From: UBA7803 sp034522075 | GTDB lineage: Bacteria; Pseudomonadota; Gammaproteobacteria; Pseudomonadales; Azotimanducaceae | Direction: 5' to 3' | Assembly: GCA_034522075.1 (NCBI GenBank) | Contig: JAXHLO010000019.1 | Location: forward strand, 1-64,000 | DNA: 64,000 nt | Shown: positions 34,627-43,831 of the stretch, piece by piece | Layout: every line of letters begins with the position of its first letter | Position numbering within the stretch: the stretch's first letter is position 1 | Notes under the pieces: model-generated | What the model saw: the letters and a program-made list of their open reading frames with translations, nothing else | Databases searched by the model: none | Told to the model about the DNA's origin: nothing | Translations under genes and position numbers: made by a program

Positions 34627-35639
34627 GGCCGTTGCGGGAGACGTTGAAAGGCTGGATCTCGCCGCGCGCGCTGGCGAACCGCGGTGTGCTGGGCATGAAC
34701 CGGCGCAACATCGCCTACATCGCCCGCTACAATCCGCGCGACCGGTATCCGCTGGTGGACGACAAGCTGCGTACCAAGCTGGTGGCTCAGAAAGCCCGAT
34801 TGAAAGTGCCCGCCCTGCTTCACGTGGTACGCACCCAGCACGAGATCGAGGCCATCGAAGACGACCTGACCGATCTTACCGAGTTCGTCATCAAGCCGGC
34901 CCAGGGCAGCGGCGGCAAAGGCATTCTGGTCATCGTCGGCCGCGAAGGCGACGAGTACATCAAAGGCAGCGGCGCCCGCATCAAGTTGAACGATATCAAG
35001 CGCCATCTTTCCAACATTCTGAGCGGCCTGAACTCGCTGGGCGGCAAGCAGGATGTGGCCATCATCGAAACGCTGGTCAAGGTCAGCGCGCAGTTTTCCA
35101 GCGTGTCCCACGAAGGCGTGCCCGACATCCGCATCATCGTGTTCCGTGGTTATCCGATCATGGGCATGCTGCGCCTGGCCACTCGAGCATCGGACGGCAA
35201 AGCCAATCTGCATCAGGGTGCGGTAGGTGTCGGCATCGACATCGGCACCGGCCGCAGCGTCACGGCAGTGCAGAACAACAAACTGATCAATCGCCATCCG
35301 GATACCGGTGCCGAACTGGACAAGCTGGAAATTCCGGACTGGAAGCAGATGCTGAACCTGGCCGCGCGCTGCTACGAAGTCACCCGGCTCGGCTACATGG
35401 GCTGCGACATGGTTATCGACGAACAACTGGGGCCGCTGCTGCTGGAGATGAACGCCCGTCCGGGGCTGTCGATTCAGATCGCCAACAATCAGGGCCTGGT
35501 GCCGCGTCTGCGCCACATCGAGCAGCTCGAAGACTACTACGTGACCGTGGAGGACCGCGTGGAATACGCCATGCGGACGTTCACCTACTTCCCTGCCGAG
35601 GTGCGGCAGCAGACCTCAGAGGTCGTCATGCCGGGCTGA
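34623..35639 (+). CDS. ATP-grasp alpha-L-glutamate ligase-like protein
   Basis: 338 residues, starting at the ATG that overlaps the upstream stop. An open frame extends far upstream but is only antisense or shadow coding. ATP-grasp features are FVIKPAQGSGGKGILVI (about residues 88-104), the central DIRIIVFRGYPIMGMLR, and the metal-binding GPLLLEMNARPGLSIQIAN near residue 270. The family makes peptide or amide bonds with amino acids and is associated with 7TM transglutaminase-like proteins and retropepsins in comparative genomics. Its substrate is not known. The product is cytoplasmic. Confidence 0.88.
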   Translation: MRPLRETLKGWISPRALANRGVLGMNRRNIAYIARYNPRDRYPLVDDKLRTKLVAQKARLKVPALLHVVRTQHEIEAIEDDLTDLTEFVIKPAQGSGGKGILVIVGREGDEYIKGSGARIKLNDIKRHLSNILSGLNSLGGKQDVAIIETLVKVSAQFSSVSHEGVPDIRIIVFRGYPIMGMLRLATRASDGKANLHQGAVGVGIDIGTGRSVTAVQNNKLINRHPDTGAELDKLEIPDWKQMLNLAARCYEVTRLGYMGCDMVIDEQLGPLLLEMNARPGLSIQIANNQGLVPRLRHIEQLEDYYVTVEDRVEYAMRTFTYFPAEVRQQTSEVVMPG

Positions 35640-35696
35640 TGGCTCCCGTACCGTCATATGGCCTATGATCGGGTCGTCACCAGGGGAGAATGCACC

Positions 35697-36860
35697 ATGC
35701 CGTACATCGACAATCAGACCGTCCACGACGCCGACGCGCACATCATGGAAACCGCCGAGTTCCTGGCGCAGTTCGCGTCCACCCAGGTGAAAGAGCACAT
35801 TCTCGGCATCGACGGAAGCAGCCGGGTGGCCTCCACCGCCGCCGATCTCGAATCGGTGCTGGCCAGACAGGCCGACCCCGACTACCGCGCCCGCGATGCC
35901 GAGGAGATCATGCTGCGCAAGAACTGGGCAGCCACCGGCGCGCTGTTCAAGGAAGACCGGCCCGCGGCCCTGGATCTGATCGGCGTCGCCAGTCAGCTCA
36001 TCTTCAACACTTTCATCAACGGCCACCTGGCCTACCTCGAGAAGCACAGTGACGATCTGGACCTGATCTATGGGGTGGCGGATGCCCACAACCGCGCCAT
36101 GCTCGATTTCTGCTCGGTGGACAAGCGCCTGTTGCCTACCGCTTATGTGCCGCTGGCCGACTTCGACCGCACCCGGACGACGGCCGAAGGCGCCATCGCC
36201 GACGGCTTCGCCGGGCTGCTGATACCGTCGCAGTGTCCGCGCACTCACTCGCCGAGCCACACCGGACTGTTTCCATTGTGGGCCATGGCTGAAGAGGCCG
36301 GCCTGCCCATCCTGTTCCACGTGGGCGGCGGCGGAGAGCTGCTCGACCCCATGTACTTTCAGAACGGCCTGCCCATTCCGCCGGACTTCCACGGCGGCGC
36401 CGAAAACTTCCGCTCGGTGGATTACATGGCCATTCCCACGCCGGTGATGCAGACCCTGGCCACCCTGCTCATCGACGGCATCATGGAACGTCATCCAGCA
36501 CTGATGTTCGGCGTGATCGAGCAGGGTGCCGGCTGGCTGCCGAGCTGGATGCGCTACCTGGACAGCGCCCACGCGGCTTTCGTGCGCATGGAAGACCGGC
36601 TGCAGGCATTGTCGCTGAAGCCGTCCGAGTACGTGCGCCGGCAGATTCGCGCCACGCCCTATCCGGCCGAGGACGTGGGCTGGATCATCCGCGAAGCCGG
36701 GCCGGAGATTCCCCTGTTCTCGTCGGACTATCCGCACGTGGAGGGCGGCCGCAATCCGGTAAAGCGCTTCGAAACCACGCTGGCGGATATCGGCAGCGAG
36801 CGCGAAGGGTTCTACCGGCGCAACTTCGAAGGCCTCATGGGCAGTGCGTTGCCGGTCTAG
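35697..36860 (+). CDS. Amidohydrolase-2 family metal-dependent hydrolase
   Basis: 387 residues starting at ATG 35697, preceded by AGGGGAGA; a longer start at 35658 lacks a ribosome site. TIM-barrel hydrolase of the ACMSD-like group. The first metal-binding segment reads DADAHIMET (residues 11-19, AH instead of the usual HxH). A central His lies in LFHVGGGGELL, and the terminal Asp/His region is FSSDYPHVEGG. Members are decarboxylases or hydrolases of ring-cleavage products. It starts 57 bases after the ATP-grasp gene and is followed by an APH-family kinase, a pairing often seen in degradative clusters; the substrate is unknown. Confidence 0.85.
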   Translation: MPYIDNQTVHDADAHIMETAEFLAQFASTQVKEHILGIDGSSRVASTAADLESVLARQADPDYRARDAEEIMLRKNWAATGALFKEDRPAALDLIGVASQLIFNTFINGHLAYLEKHSDDLDLIYGVADAHNRAMLDFCSVDKRLLPTAYVPLADFDRTRTTAEGAIADGFAGLLIPSQCPRTHSPSHTGLFPLWAMAEEAGLPILFHVGGGGELLDPMYFQNGLPIPPDFHGGAENFRSVDYMAIPTPVMQTLATLLIDGIMERHPALMFGVIEQGAGWLPSWMRYLDSAHAAFVRMEDRLQALSLKPSEYVRRQIRATPYPAEDVGWIIREAGPEIPLFSSDYPHVEGGRNPVKRFETTLADIGSEREGFYRRNFEGLMGSALPV

Positions 36861-36886
36861 GCAGCGCATTCTTCCCGGGCGGGTAA

Positions 36887-38299
36887 ATGACTGCTGAAAG
36901 TTTCCGCGCCCGCGTAGCGGGCATAGTCGCGCGCCTGTATCCCGAGGCGGAACTCGCGGCCATGTCCCGTCTTGCGGGCGGCGTGTCGGCCGATGTGCAC
37001 CGCCTCGACCTGAAACTGGCTGACGGCCGCACCACCAGCCTGGTCCTGCGCGTGCACGGGACCAGGCACTCGGGCCACTCTGCCGAGCTTGAATTCCAGC
37101 TTCTCGCGGCACTGCATCGCAGCGGTGTGCCAGTGCCGGAGCCGTTGCACGTGGATGCGAGCGGTCAGATTCTGGCCGACCCGTTCCTGATCATGGCCTG
37201 CGTCGATGGCAGCACCGCGATTCCCGGCGGGCAGGAAAACCAGTACATCGACCGGATGGCTGACGCGCTGGCAACGATTCACGCATTGCCGACGGCGGGG
37301 TTGCCGACACTGCCCGGCCGCAACGATCCACTACCCGGCGTGCTGGACTACCTGCCGGAAGGGCATGAATGGGCCGAGCTGCGTGCTTATCTTGGCTCAC
37401 TGGATGATACGACATACGCAGGACCACCGAGGCTTCTGCACGGAGACTTCTGGCCCGAGAACCTCCTGTGGCATAACGATGCCATTGCGGCCGTCCTCGA
37501 TTGGGAAGACGCGGCATTCGGTGATCCGCTATCCGACGTAGCGTGTTGCCGATTGGAGCTGCGCTATAAGTTCGGCAAAGCGAGTATGCAACGGTTTACC
37601 CAGGCCTACGCCAGACACCAGACCGTGGACCTCGAGCGCCTGGATCTGTGGCAGGTGTACGTGGCGGCCGCTGCGCAACACTTCATGGGTCAGTGGGGGC
37701 TTGCCCCGGCGCTGGAGGCGCATCTGCGCCGGGAAGCGCTGGCCAGCATTCGGGAAGCGGGCGCCGCGATCCGATCGCAGACCGGCCCGATTCTTCCCGA
37801 ACGACAGCCTCATCTTCCGCGCTCCCAGCGCGGCCACCATGCCGCGGAAGGCGCCTCCACCGGCCGGCCATCCGGACGGACGAAGCAGCAGCTTCCATCG
37901 CGGCGCCGTTGCGCGCGAAAACCCGCCCTCATGGATCAAGGTATGGTGAGTGCTGCAGACCAGCAGCAGGTTCTCCAGGCTGGTCTCTCCGCCGTCGGCC
38001 CAGTGGTGCACATGGCATGGGCTTCCAGGACTGCGCTCGTGGAACTGGCGGCCGGCGAAAAGTCCGAATGCGGTCGCCGTGCCAGGCCCAGGCGCCGCTT
38101 CGAGGGCCGTGCGGCACCGTGCGCTGCTTGCGGCCAGACCGTCGAGCGCCTTGCCGTTCTGCTCGACCACGGGCACCACGGAACCATCGCAGCACAGACG
38201 CCTGACCGTCGGCACCGGCAGGTCGGACTCGCCGCCTTCGCCGGAGAGGGCGCCAGCATCCACATGAACCACCACCTGATGGCCTTCCGCGGAAGATGA
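36887..38299 (+). CDS. APH-family phosphotransferase with a read-through C-terminal extension
   Basis: The first 300 residues form a complete aminoglycoside/choline-kinase-like domain: RLAGGVSADVHRLDL near residue 27, the Brenner motif LLHGDFWPENLLW near 184, and VLDWEDAAFGDP near 204. Such proteins often phosphorylate small hydroxyl compounds rather than antibiotics. Residues about 305-470 show no APH homology. They are read antisense to the decayed HNH gene (37800-38957), so the natural stop appears to have been lost and the frame continues into its neighbour. The functional protein probably ends near residue 300, or carries a disordered tail. The ATG 36887 follows the amidohydrolase gene by 26 bases. 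Confidence 0.8.
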   Translation: MTAESFRARVAGIVARLYPEAELAAMSRLAGGVSADVHRLDLKLADGRTTSLVLRVHGTRHSGHSAELEFQLLAALHRSGVPVPEPLHVDASGQILADPFLIMACVDGSTAIPGGQENQYIDRMADALATIHALPTAGLPTLPGRNDPLPGVLDYLPEGHEWAELRAYLGSLDDTTYAGPPRLLHGDFWPENLLWHNDAIAAVLDWEDAAFGDPLSDVACCRLELRYKFGKASMQRFTQAYARHQTVDLERLDLWQVYVAAAAQHFMGQWGLAPALEAHLRREALASIREAGAAIRSQTGPILPERQPHLPRSQRGHHAAEGASTGRPSGRTKQQLPSRRRCARKPALMDQGMVSAADQQQVLQAGLSAVGPVVHMAWASRTALVELAAGEKSECGRRARPRRRFEGRAAPCAACGQTVERLAVLLDHGHHGTIAAQTPDRRHRQVGLAAFAGEGASIHMNHHLMAFRGR

Positions 38300-38957
38300 C
38301 GCCCGGCTCGCCGGCCAGGGACTCCCGCGCCATCATCACCAGCGCATCCGCCGCCCTGGCGAACAGGGAGCGGCTGGGGTCTTCCGGCAGCCGGGCCCCG
38401 ACACGTTCCAATGCGGCCAGCACCAGTTCCAGAGATTCCCTCGGCAGCTCCACCGTCATGCTGGCGGAGCCGTCTTCACGGAAGTGCCGGATCAGGGATC
38501 GGCCTTCGTGCAGGCGCTGCGCATCGGCCGCCGATACCACCGGATCGCCATTGCGCAGGCGCCGGCAGTACGCCTCGCATTGCGACGCTGACGTTTTCAG
38601 GGCGAAGGCCAGCAGATCACCCTCGGTCACATCGCTGGCGACCCGGGTCAGCGCGCGGACTTTGGAGTAGGACAGATCGCCGCGGCGGAACGCCTCGTCG
38701 ATCTTCGGCAGATGCCACAGCGCGTCGGCCACGCGCACTTTCTCCTGCGCCGTGGTGCGCGATATGCCGCAGCGCCAGTTGAGCCACTGCGCGCAGTCAC
38801 CATTGCCGTAGGCCTCCCAGCCGCGGCGCAGGTTGAACTCGCCCAGCAGCTTCAGGAACCGATACTCGGCCTGAGTGGCTTCACGCCAGCTCGTCAGCAG
38901 GGATGATTCCAGTTCGTCGAGAGGGCAGGAGGTACGGACCAGCGGGGCGGTGTTCAT
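37800..38957 (-). pseudogene. DUF222/HNH endonuclease gene, multiply frameshifted
   Basis: The first 220 residues read as a DUF222 domain (LESSLLTSWREATQAEYRFL, then GISRTTAQEKVRVADALWHLP) in one frame down to about 38290. The homology then moves to another frame (QVVVHVDAGALSGEGGESDL) and returns briefly to the first frame near GRKQRTVPH (about 38150). It ends in the second frame with CHVHHWADGGETSLENLLLVCSTHHTLIHEGG, the HNH core, near 37930. At least three shifts are needed, so the gene is dead. Its 3' end runs against the APH gene. The insertion sequence lies 29 bases upstream of its ATG. Confidence 0.85.
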
Positions 38958-39008
38958 GGCGTGTTCCCGTGTACTGGATATACGTGGGTCTTCTTCATTT
39001 CGTGTGGG

Positions 39009-40229
39009 TCACGGATGGAGGCTGAGGCCACCGTAGTGGAACAAGATCGCCGTCTTGTACCGCTCCCGATTGCGATACCCGCGCGCTTTCATCTTCAGAG
39101 TCTTGATCTTGCTGTTGACGCTTTCAGCCATGGCGTTGTCGGCTTTGTGAACGATGGCATTGAGGATGCCCCAGAGCTTGTCCTTGATCATGTGAGCCAC
39201 GGTCTTCATGGGCACCAGGCGGCTGCGCATCGCCCAGCTCAACCATCGTTGCCAGGCGCGCTGTGCCCAGCCGCGAGTCCGGTAGTGCCATAAGGACATC
39301 GCATACTCCTTGAGCGCCCATGCCCTGCCAGTCTTGGCTGCGATGGACGACAATGCCTTGATCCGCTGCCGTTGCGCTCGATCCAGGTTGGCTGCATTGG
39401 TAAGCAACGTGTAGCGCATGCCCTTCAGCTCATCACCCTTGCGTACGCGCATCAGCTCGCGGTGCTCCTCCTTGCGGATGTAGTCCACCGCCTTGCCGAG
39501 CGCCTGAGCCACGTGGAACTTGTCGAACGCGATCTTCCGCTCCGCTTCCGGGATCTCCTCGAGCGTCACGTTGATGTAGGCAGGCGCCATGTCCATGGAC
39601 ACCGTCTCGATGGCAGACTTCTGCCGCGGGGTCAGCCGGTCGTAGAAGTTCTTCAGGCTGAACTTGGCCCGATCATCCTCCACCGCCAGCACATGGCCGT
39701 GCTTGTTCGTGATCACTGTGACGTAGTCATGGCGCTTCTTGAAGGCGATTTCGTCCACACCGATCCGCTTGATGTTGAGCCGCTTACGCCGCGCCAGACC
39801 TCGCGTCACCGCCCGCCTCATGATTCCGTCCACGGCCGTCCAACTCAGACGGAAGTGGCGCGCCACGGCTAAAATCGAGCTGTCCAGCAGCCACTCGATG
39901 ATCAGCGCCTCGAACATGGCCGTGAACCTCGAGCGCGCTTCGGCCCACTCGACGTTGATCATGCGGCAGCCGTGTTCCTCGCATTCCACCCGCGGGACAT
40001 CGGCAACGACGTAGGTTTGATACTGGCAGGTGTCTAGATGGCGCCACTGCCGGCGACGCTTGTCGTAGCGCGGGGAGGATCGCCCGCATTCCGGGCAGTT
40101 CAGTGGCTCGCCCTCATCGACGCCCAAGTACACCACCACGGCACCGTCGGACTCCTCGAGCTCCACCGTATCGACAAACCACGGTGCCTTGAGCCCCAAG
40201 ATGTGTTCGTACAGGGCAACCTCATCCAC
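39009..40229 (-). CDS. ISL3-family transposase
   Basis: 406 residues, full length for the family, GTG start at 40229. The N-terminal zinc finger is LNCPECGRSSPRYDKRRRQW with a second Cys/His pair (VECEEHGC). A helix-turn-helix region precedes the DDE catalytic core. Core elements visible are IGVDEIAFKKRHDY (first Asp), VSMDMAPAYINV (second Asp) and the terminal AMAESVNSKIKTLKMKARGYR (catalytic Glu). No stop or frameshift interrupts it, so the element may still be mobile. It is the only intact gene of the 38-44 kb accessory stretch. Confidence 0.95.
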   Translation of the reverse strand: MDEVALYEHILGLKAPWFVDTVELEESDGAVVVYLGVDEGEPLNCPECGRSSPRYDKRRRQWRHLDTCQYQTYVVADVPRVECEEHGCRMINVEWAEARSRFTAMFEALIIEWLLDSSILAVARHFRLSWTAVDGIMRRAVTRGLARRKRLNIKRIGVDEIAFKKRHDYVTVITNKHGHVLAVEDDRAKFSLKNFYDRLTPRQKSAIETVSMDMAPAYINVTLEEIPEAERKIAFDKFHVAQALGKAVDYIRKEEHRELMRVRKGDELKGMRYTLLTNAANLDRAQRQRIKALSSIAAKTGRAWALKEYAMSLWHYRTRGWAQRAWQRWLSWAMRSRLVPMKTVAHMIKDKLWGILNAIVHKADNAMAESVNSKIKTLKMKARGYRNRERYKTAILFHYGGLSLHP

Positions 40230-40336
40230 AGGCCAAATTCCCTTTGCCTACCGAAAAGGTCAGTCTAACGCCGGCCACATCCAGCCGCTAAGCAGAAGCA
40301 GGATGCCACCCCTCCATGGCGTCAGGCTGCCTTCCA

Positions 40337-40392
40337 CGGCTGACCCGTCAAGGAGATACCGCTGCGCGGCCTCCTCCTTGACCGCTCAGCCG
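40337..40392. repeat. Large imperfect hairpin in the IS upstream region
   Basis: CGGCTGA (40337-40343) pairs with TCAGCCG (40386-40392), and GTCAAGGAG (40347-40355) pairs with CTCCTTGAC (40374-40382), with a 3x3 internal loop between. It lies inside the insertion sequence, about 110 bases upstream of the transposase start. It may block transcription entering from outside or serve as a binding site. Confidence 0.6.
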
Positions 40393-40663
40393 TTCCAGGC
40401 GGCGGTTCACCGTGAGGACGCGGTATCTGTACCCAGTTCAATGGGCCAAATTCTACGGGGGCTGATCGTGGGATCGCAGCTTCGAACGGCATGACCCACA
40501 CGGAATGGGGAAGGGCGGACGCCTGCGTTGCCGGTACAGCTATGGAACGACAACAAAGCATGAGCAGAAGTCTACACGACATGCAATTTCATTGGCTGGC
40601 CGGGTTAGATGGCGGAGCTGGGGTCGAGGATACTTTGTGGGGGTGATGGCGATCGGCAGGTAG

Positions 40664-40824
40664 TGCCAGAAGCTGCCGGTCGGCGGCCAAAGATTCTGGC
40701 GGCCGGGAAGCAGCTCGAGGCACGCTGCCATAGCTGAACCCGTAGGTGTCCGGTGTGCGCCAGCCGAGCGGACGCTCCGAGAGGCCTCGCCAACCGGTGG
40801 AAATCGACCCTGAGCGGTCATTCA
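40664..40824 (-). repeat. Copy A of a diverged inverted repeat flanking the decayed block
   Basis: The reverse complement of 40664-40824 aligns with 43832-43997 at roughly 80% by eye with a few single-base gaps. Shared blocks include GGGTCGAT, ACCGGTTGGCGAG, GGCGCACACC, CAGCGTGCCT, AGCTGCTTC and AATCTTT-GCCGCCGA. It begins about 150 bases beyond the right end of the insertion sequence and encodes no convincing protein. It could be the terminal part of a larger interspersed element. Bases 40517-40663 and 40825-40912 hold nothing I recognise. Confidence 0.75.
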
Positions 40825-40912
40825 GCTGCTACCGCTTCCTGCGATGGAGCAGCGGGTCGTCAGTTCTGTAAGCAGTCGCCTTGGTGACCCCGATTCGCCC
40901 TGCAGCCCCATA

Positions 40913-41890
40913 TCAGCGCTTACTTTCAATGAAATCGCGGATGTCACGGAGACGCGTCGCTTCGAAAGATGCTGCTTCCGTGGCCGGGCGGGTCTTCGAG
41001 GGCGCGAACCGGATTGCCCGTAGTAGTCTCACGTCAATGTTGGGATTCCCTGCGGGACACCAAACGTTCACGGCTTTTCTACCGTATCGACGTTGGTGTC
41101 CTCTCTTCCATACATCGCGCCCAGCGATGGGGTAGTAACATCTGCGCCAGAACCGAATTGGGTCGAAGCTGCCGGCACGCGGCCCAATGGTCCCTTTGCC
41201 GGATGTAGATCGATCGACCAAGCCGCCAGGGGTAGGCGAGAAGGTGAGCCAAGCCCTGGAAGGACTCCCCAGCTCTCTCAAGTTGTGCGTCTCCTTCATT
41301 AGCAAGTGCTTCACGTGCCGGAACAGCCCCTCCCCGCGATATCGATGACATAAGGAAAGGTCCATCTACATCTCCGTTGCGACGATAGGGGCGATGCGTC
41401 CGCCCTGGCTGAAACCTATGACACCGATTCTACTTATGGGGATTTCATCCTGGCTCCGCAGGTGACGAATTGCCGCGACGGTATCAGTTGCGAGATCCTC
41501 GTAGCTTGCCGTCCGCCGCTGGCCTTCTGGTCGCTCGGGTCGCGCGCTTGTCGGGGAGCAATACAACAACACCGGTGCGCTGAAGATACTGCGTCGACCG
41601 TCGGATCCCGACCAGTCGCTCCGGCGACTGCGGCCGGAGCCACTGGATGACGACGGCCTGCCGGAACGGACCGTCTGCGTTCGGGACGAACGGCGTGCCG
41701 GCCAAGGCCGCTATGCCCTGGTGCCGTGATCGTGGCCGATCACGTCGTTGATCGTGTCTGATCGAGCTCGACCGCGTAACGAAAGATCTGTCGTCGGCCT
41801 CGACGAACTTCTTGCGACCGACGCCGGAAGACGATCAAGTAGCGTTACGAAGCGCCCAGGAAAAGCCCGAACTTCAGCACGCGCATCAGC
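40913..41890 (-). pseudogene. Decayed S9/dienelactone-type serine hydrolase
   Basis: Fragments of one hydrolase are spread over three frames. TGVVVLLPDKRATRAT lies near 41560. TASYEDLATDTVAAIRHLRS then IGVIGFSQGGRIAPIVA (nucleophile elbow GFSQGG) lies at about 41500-41370. A linker with SRGGAVPAREALANEGDAQL follows, and FDPIRFWRR lies near 41160, as in the segment before the catalytic Asp. A possible signal-peptide start, MRVLKFGLFLGAS, is at about 41885. Several frameshifts and stops prevent translation. The next 165 bases (41891-42055) hold no recognisable feature. Confidence 0.72.
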
Positions 41891-42055
41891 GTTCCCCTTG
41901 AGTTATGGTGGCCACTGTAACGGGGACGACTGCTCCTGGCCGGAAACTGACAATCACCCGTTTCCGCGGAAACGTCGGCCAAGTCGGGGCCGTGAGCCGC
42001 CTTCAGCGACCACGGTTTCGCGCCGTCTACCGGACACGAAACGACTTCCGATCCT

Positions 42056-43430
42056 TTAGGCACCGGGTTCGGTTGACTCTGCGAGAAAGTCGAGAGCTAA
42101 CTGAGCGTGTCTGCGACGTACTTGCCGTCCCTTTGACACCGGTGACCGCCATCGATCACCGGCGAACCGGGATCCGGGAACCAGCGATGCCAGTTCCTTT
42201 CCAGCTTCGACCGGTACAGCCTGATCGTTCAAGGCATGCATCACCAGCGCTTGGCACTGAGATACTCTTTCGCCTGCTTCCGAACGTCGAGCCCGAAGGC
42301 GATGCCGGACTACTCGCCACGTTAGGACCATCGCAGCAACGGCGAGAACAAGCGCACCCGGTGACGGCAACCTCAACCGCGGTGCCCTGTCGGCTGCAGT
42401 ACCGTACGAGCGAACATGTCAGTCACGGGGGGCTGGCTCCACGCGATTTCCATGAAGTCCAACGGTCGTCGATACGCTCCGCCCTCGCTTCCTTTAGTTG
42501 GCCCAGCTATTGGAAGCAAAAAGGTACTTGCCAAAACCATTCCTGAGACCATCTCGGGATGTTGGCTGGCAAACGAGATTGCAATCGGTCCGCCGGACGA
42601 CGCAGCCAAGATGGAAAACCTCTCAAGGCCCGCCGCCTCGACCACGGCTTTGAGATCACTCACACGCGCGGCGAGCGAAAGGTCGGCAACATCCCGATCT
42701 GACATGCCGAACCCGCGCCCGTCGTACCGAACGAAACGATGGAATTCAGAAGTCATCGCGAGCAACTGGTCATTGTCATATACCAGGGCTGCTTTGAAAC
42801 CTCGCTCCAGATCGAGTCATCCAGCCCAAGGACATAGACCAGCGGCCGGGACCTTTCCCTGAGACCGCGAATGCGATCTTGGTGCCATCAGGGGCGGTCG
42901 CCATGCCGAGTTCCTGATCAACAGGAGCGGCGAAGAAGGCCGTTGGCGTATTCAGGACGACTGCGCTGATGAGTGCGCCGCCATACAGATAGGCTGCGGA
43001 CAATGTGATGATGGAAAAGAGCGCGAGGACGAGGACTTTCTTGCGGGAGCTTCTCGGCCGTCCATCACCCGTCAGCCGGGGCGGCGTTCTCCCTAAGCGG
43101 CTGAACCGGAGCCAGAGTGCGGTAGCCACGCTTGCGAATTTGTCTGAATGTACTTTGGGTTCTTCGGGATCGTCGCCCAACGCCTTACGTCTCTGATTGA
43201 ACGCCGAGGTACCGCGTCTTCGGGTTCCACAACCCGATCACGCCATACGAAATCGAGTAGGCGATCCCGCGGAAACTGTACGCACCCGGGTGGTCCAGAA
43301 GGTCGGTAAGCGCGTTCAGTGCTGAGAGGCTCGAGATTGCCTCTCGACCTTCCCATTGAAAATGCGGTTCTGGTTCGGCTCGACGCGCCAATCGCCGAAT
43401 TGATAGTCGCCAACCATCGGCCTCACCATC
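42056..43430 (-). pseudogene. Decayed winged-helix / membrane helix / alpha-beta hydrolase fusion
   Basis: Read in several frames, the order is a CadC-like winged helix, a membrane segment and an alpha/beta hydrolase. The winged helix reads MVGDYQFGDWRVEPNQNRIF near 43410-43350, then LLDFVWRDRVVEPEDAVPRR, then NPKYIQT. The membrane helix is VLVLALFSIITLSAAYLYGG near 43040-42980. The hydrolase has FVRYDGRGFGMSDRD, the nucleophile elbow LAASSGGPIAISFA and a terminal ALVMHALNDQAVPVEAGKEL. At least four frameshifts break it. The intact ancestor would be a membrane-bound regulator sensing a small molecule through a hydrolase-like domain. Bases 43431-43585 show nothing further. Confidence 0.78.
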
Positions 43431-43585
43431 CCTTTCTGGCCGCTCTCGCGCCTCCCCCAGGCGAAGACGGACCATCGGAGAAGGAGCAGAGACGAATCCG
43501 GAGGTAAAGCGCATCAAGTCTCCGAAAGTGCTGCGTCTACATCTCTCTATAGCCTGGCAGGATTGCACAGGAGCGGAGCGGTACG

Positions 43586-43766
43586 ATGGCTGTCCAGTTC
43601 GTTTTCATAGCGATCCTCATTTGTCTCACCATGGCCAACTTCGGCGGGTGCGCCAGCCATCCCCCTGGCTTGGACGCACTGAAGGCCCAGCAGCGCCATC
43701 GAAATCTATAAACGCTGCGTCAGAGCGCACCAGATCGAGGCCGAGCCAGCTTCGGTAATGGGATGA
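43586..43766 (+). pseudogene. Truncated small lipoprotein gene
   Basis: An ATG at 43586 opens a 41-codon frame with a lipoprotein signal peptide (MAVQFVFIAILICLTMANFG followed by GCAS) that stops at 43709-43711. Just before the stop, a +1 shift would continue as SAIEIYKRCVRAHQIEAEPA to a TGA at 43764-43766, resembling the start of a TPR or Sel1-repeat lipoprotein. It is probably a remnant rather than a working gene. It lies inside the decayed block. Confidence 0.5.
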
Positions 43767-43831
43767 AGCGCATCAGGCTTGACGTCCTGACCTTCGCTCA
43801 AAGCCAAATGTCAGAGAGTCGTTGGGTAGAC

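Larger units (their letters stand above)
38986..40516 (-). mobile_element. ISL3-family insertion sequence with readable terminal inverted repeats
   Basis: A single transposase gene is flanked by imperfect inverted repeats of about 23 bp. The left end is 38986-39009 (GGGTCTTC...GTGTGGGT) and the right end is 40494-40516 (ACCCACACGG...GAAGGGC). About 18 of 23 positions pair, including an unbroken 9-base inner block ACCCACACG. The left repeat abuts the transposase stop. The total of about 1.53 kb suits ISL3 elements. No matching 8-bp target duplication is visible (ATATACGT on the left against GGACGCCT on the right), so the insertion is old or rearranged. Confidence 0.82.

Noticed and set aside
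40322..40582. An 86-residue minus-strand frame across the right end of the insertion sequence.
   Set aside because: It straddles the element end and the large hairpin, has biased composition and no recognised domain.
40263..40610. GTCTAAC at 40263-40269 and GTTAGAT at 40604-40610, with adjoining CCGGCC arms, look like the two halves of an integron attC site.
   Set aside because: The halves are about 340 bases apart, much longer than attC sites, and the right end of the insertion sequence lies between them. No integron integrase or cassette array is present.
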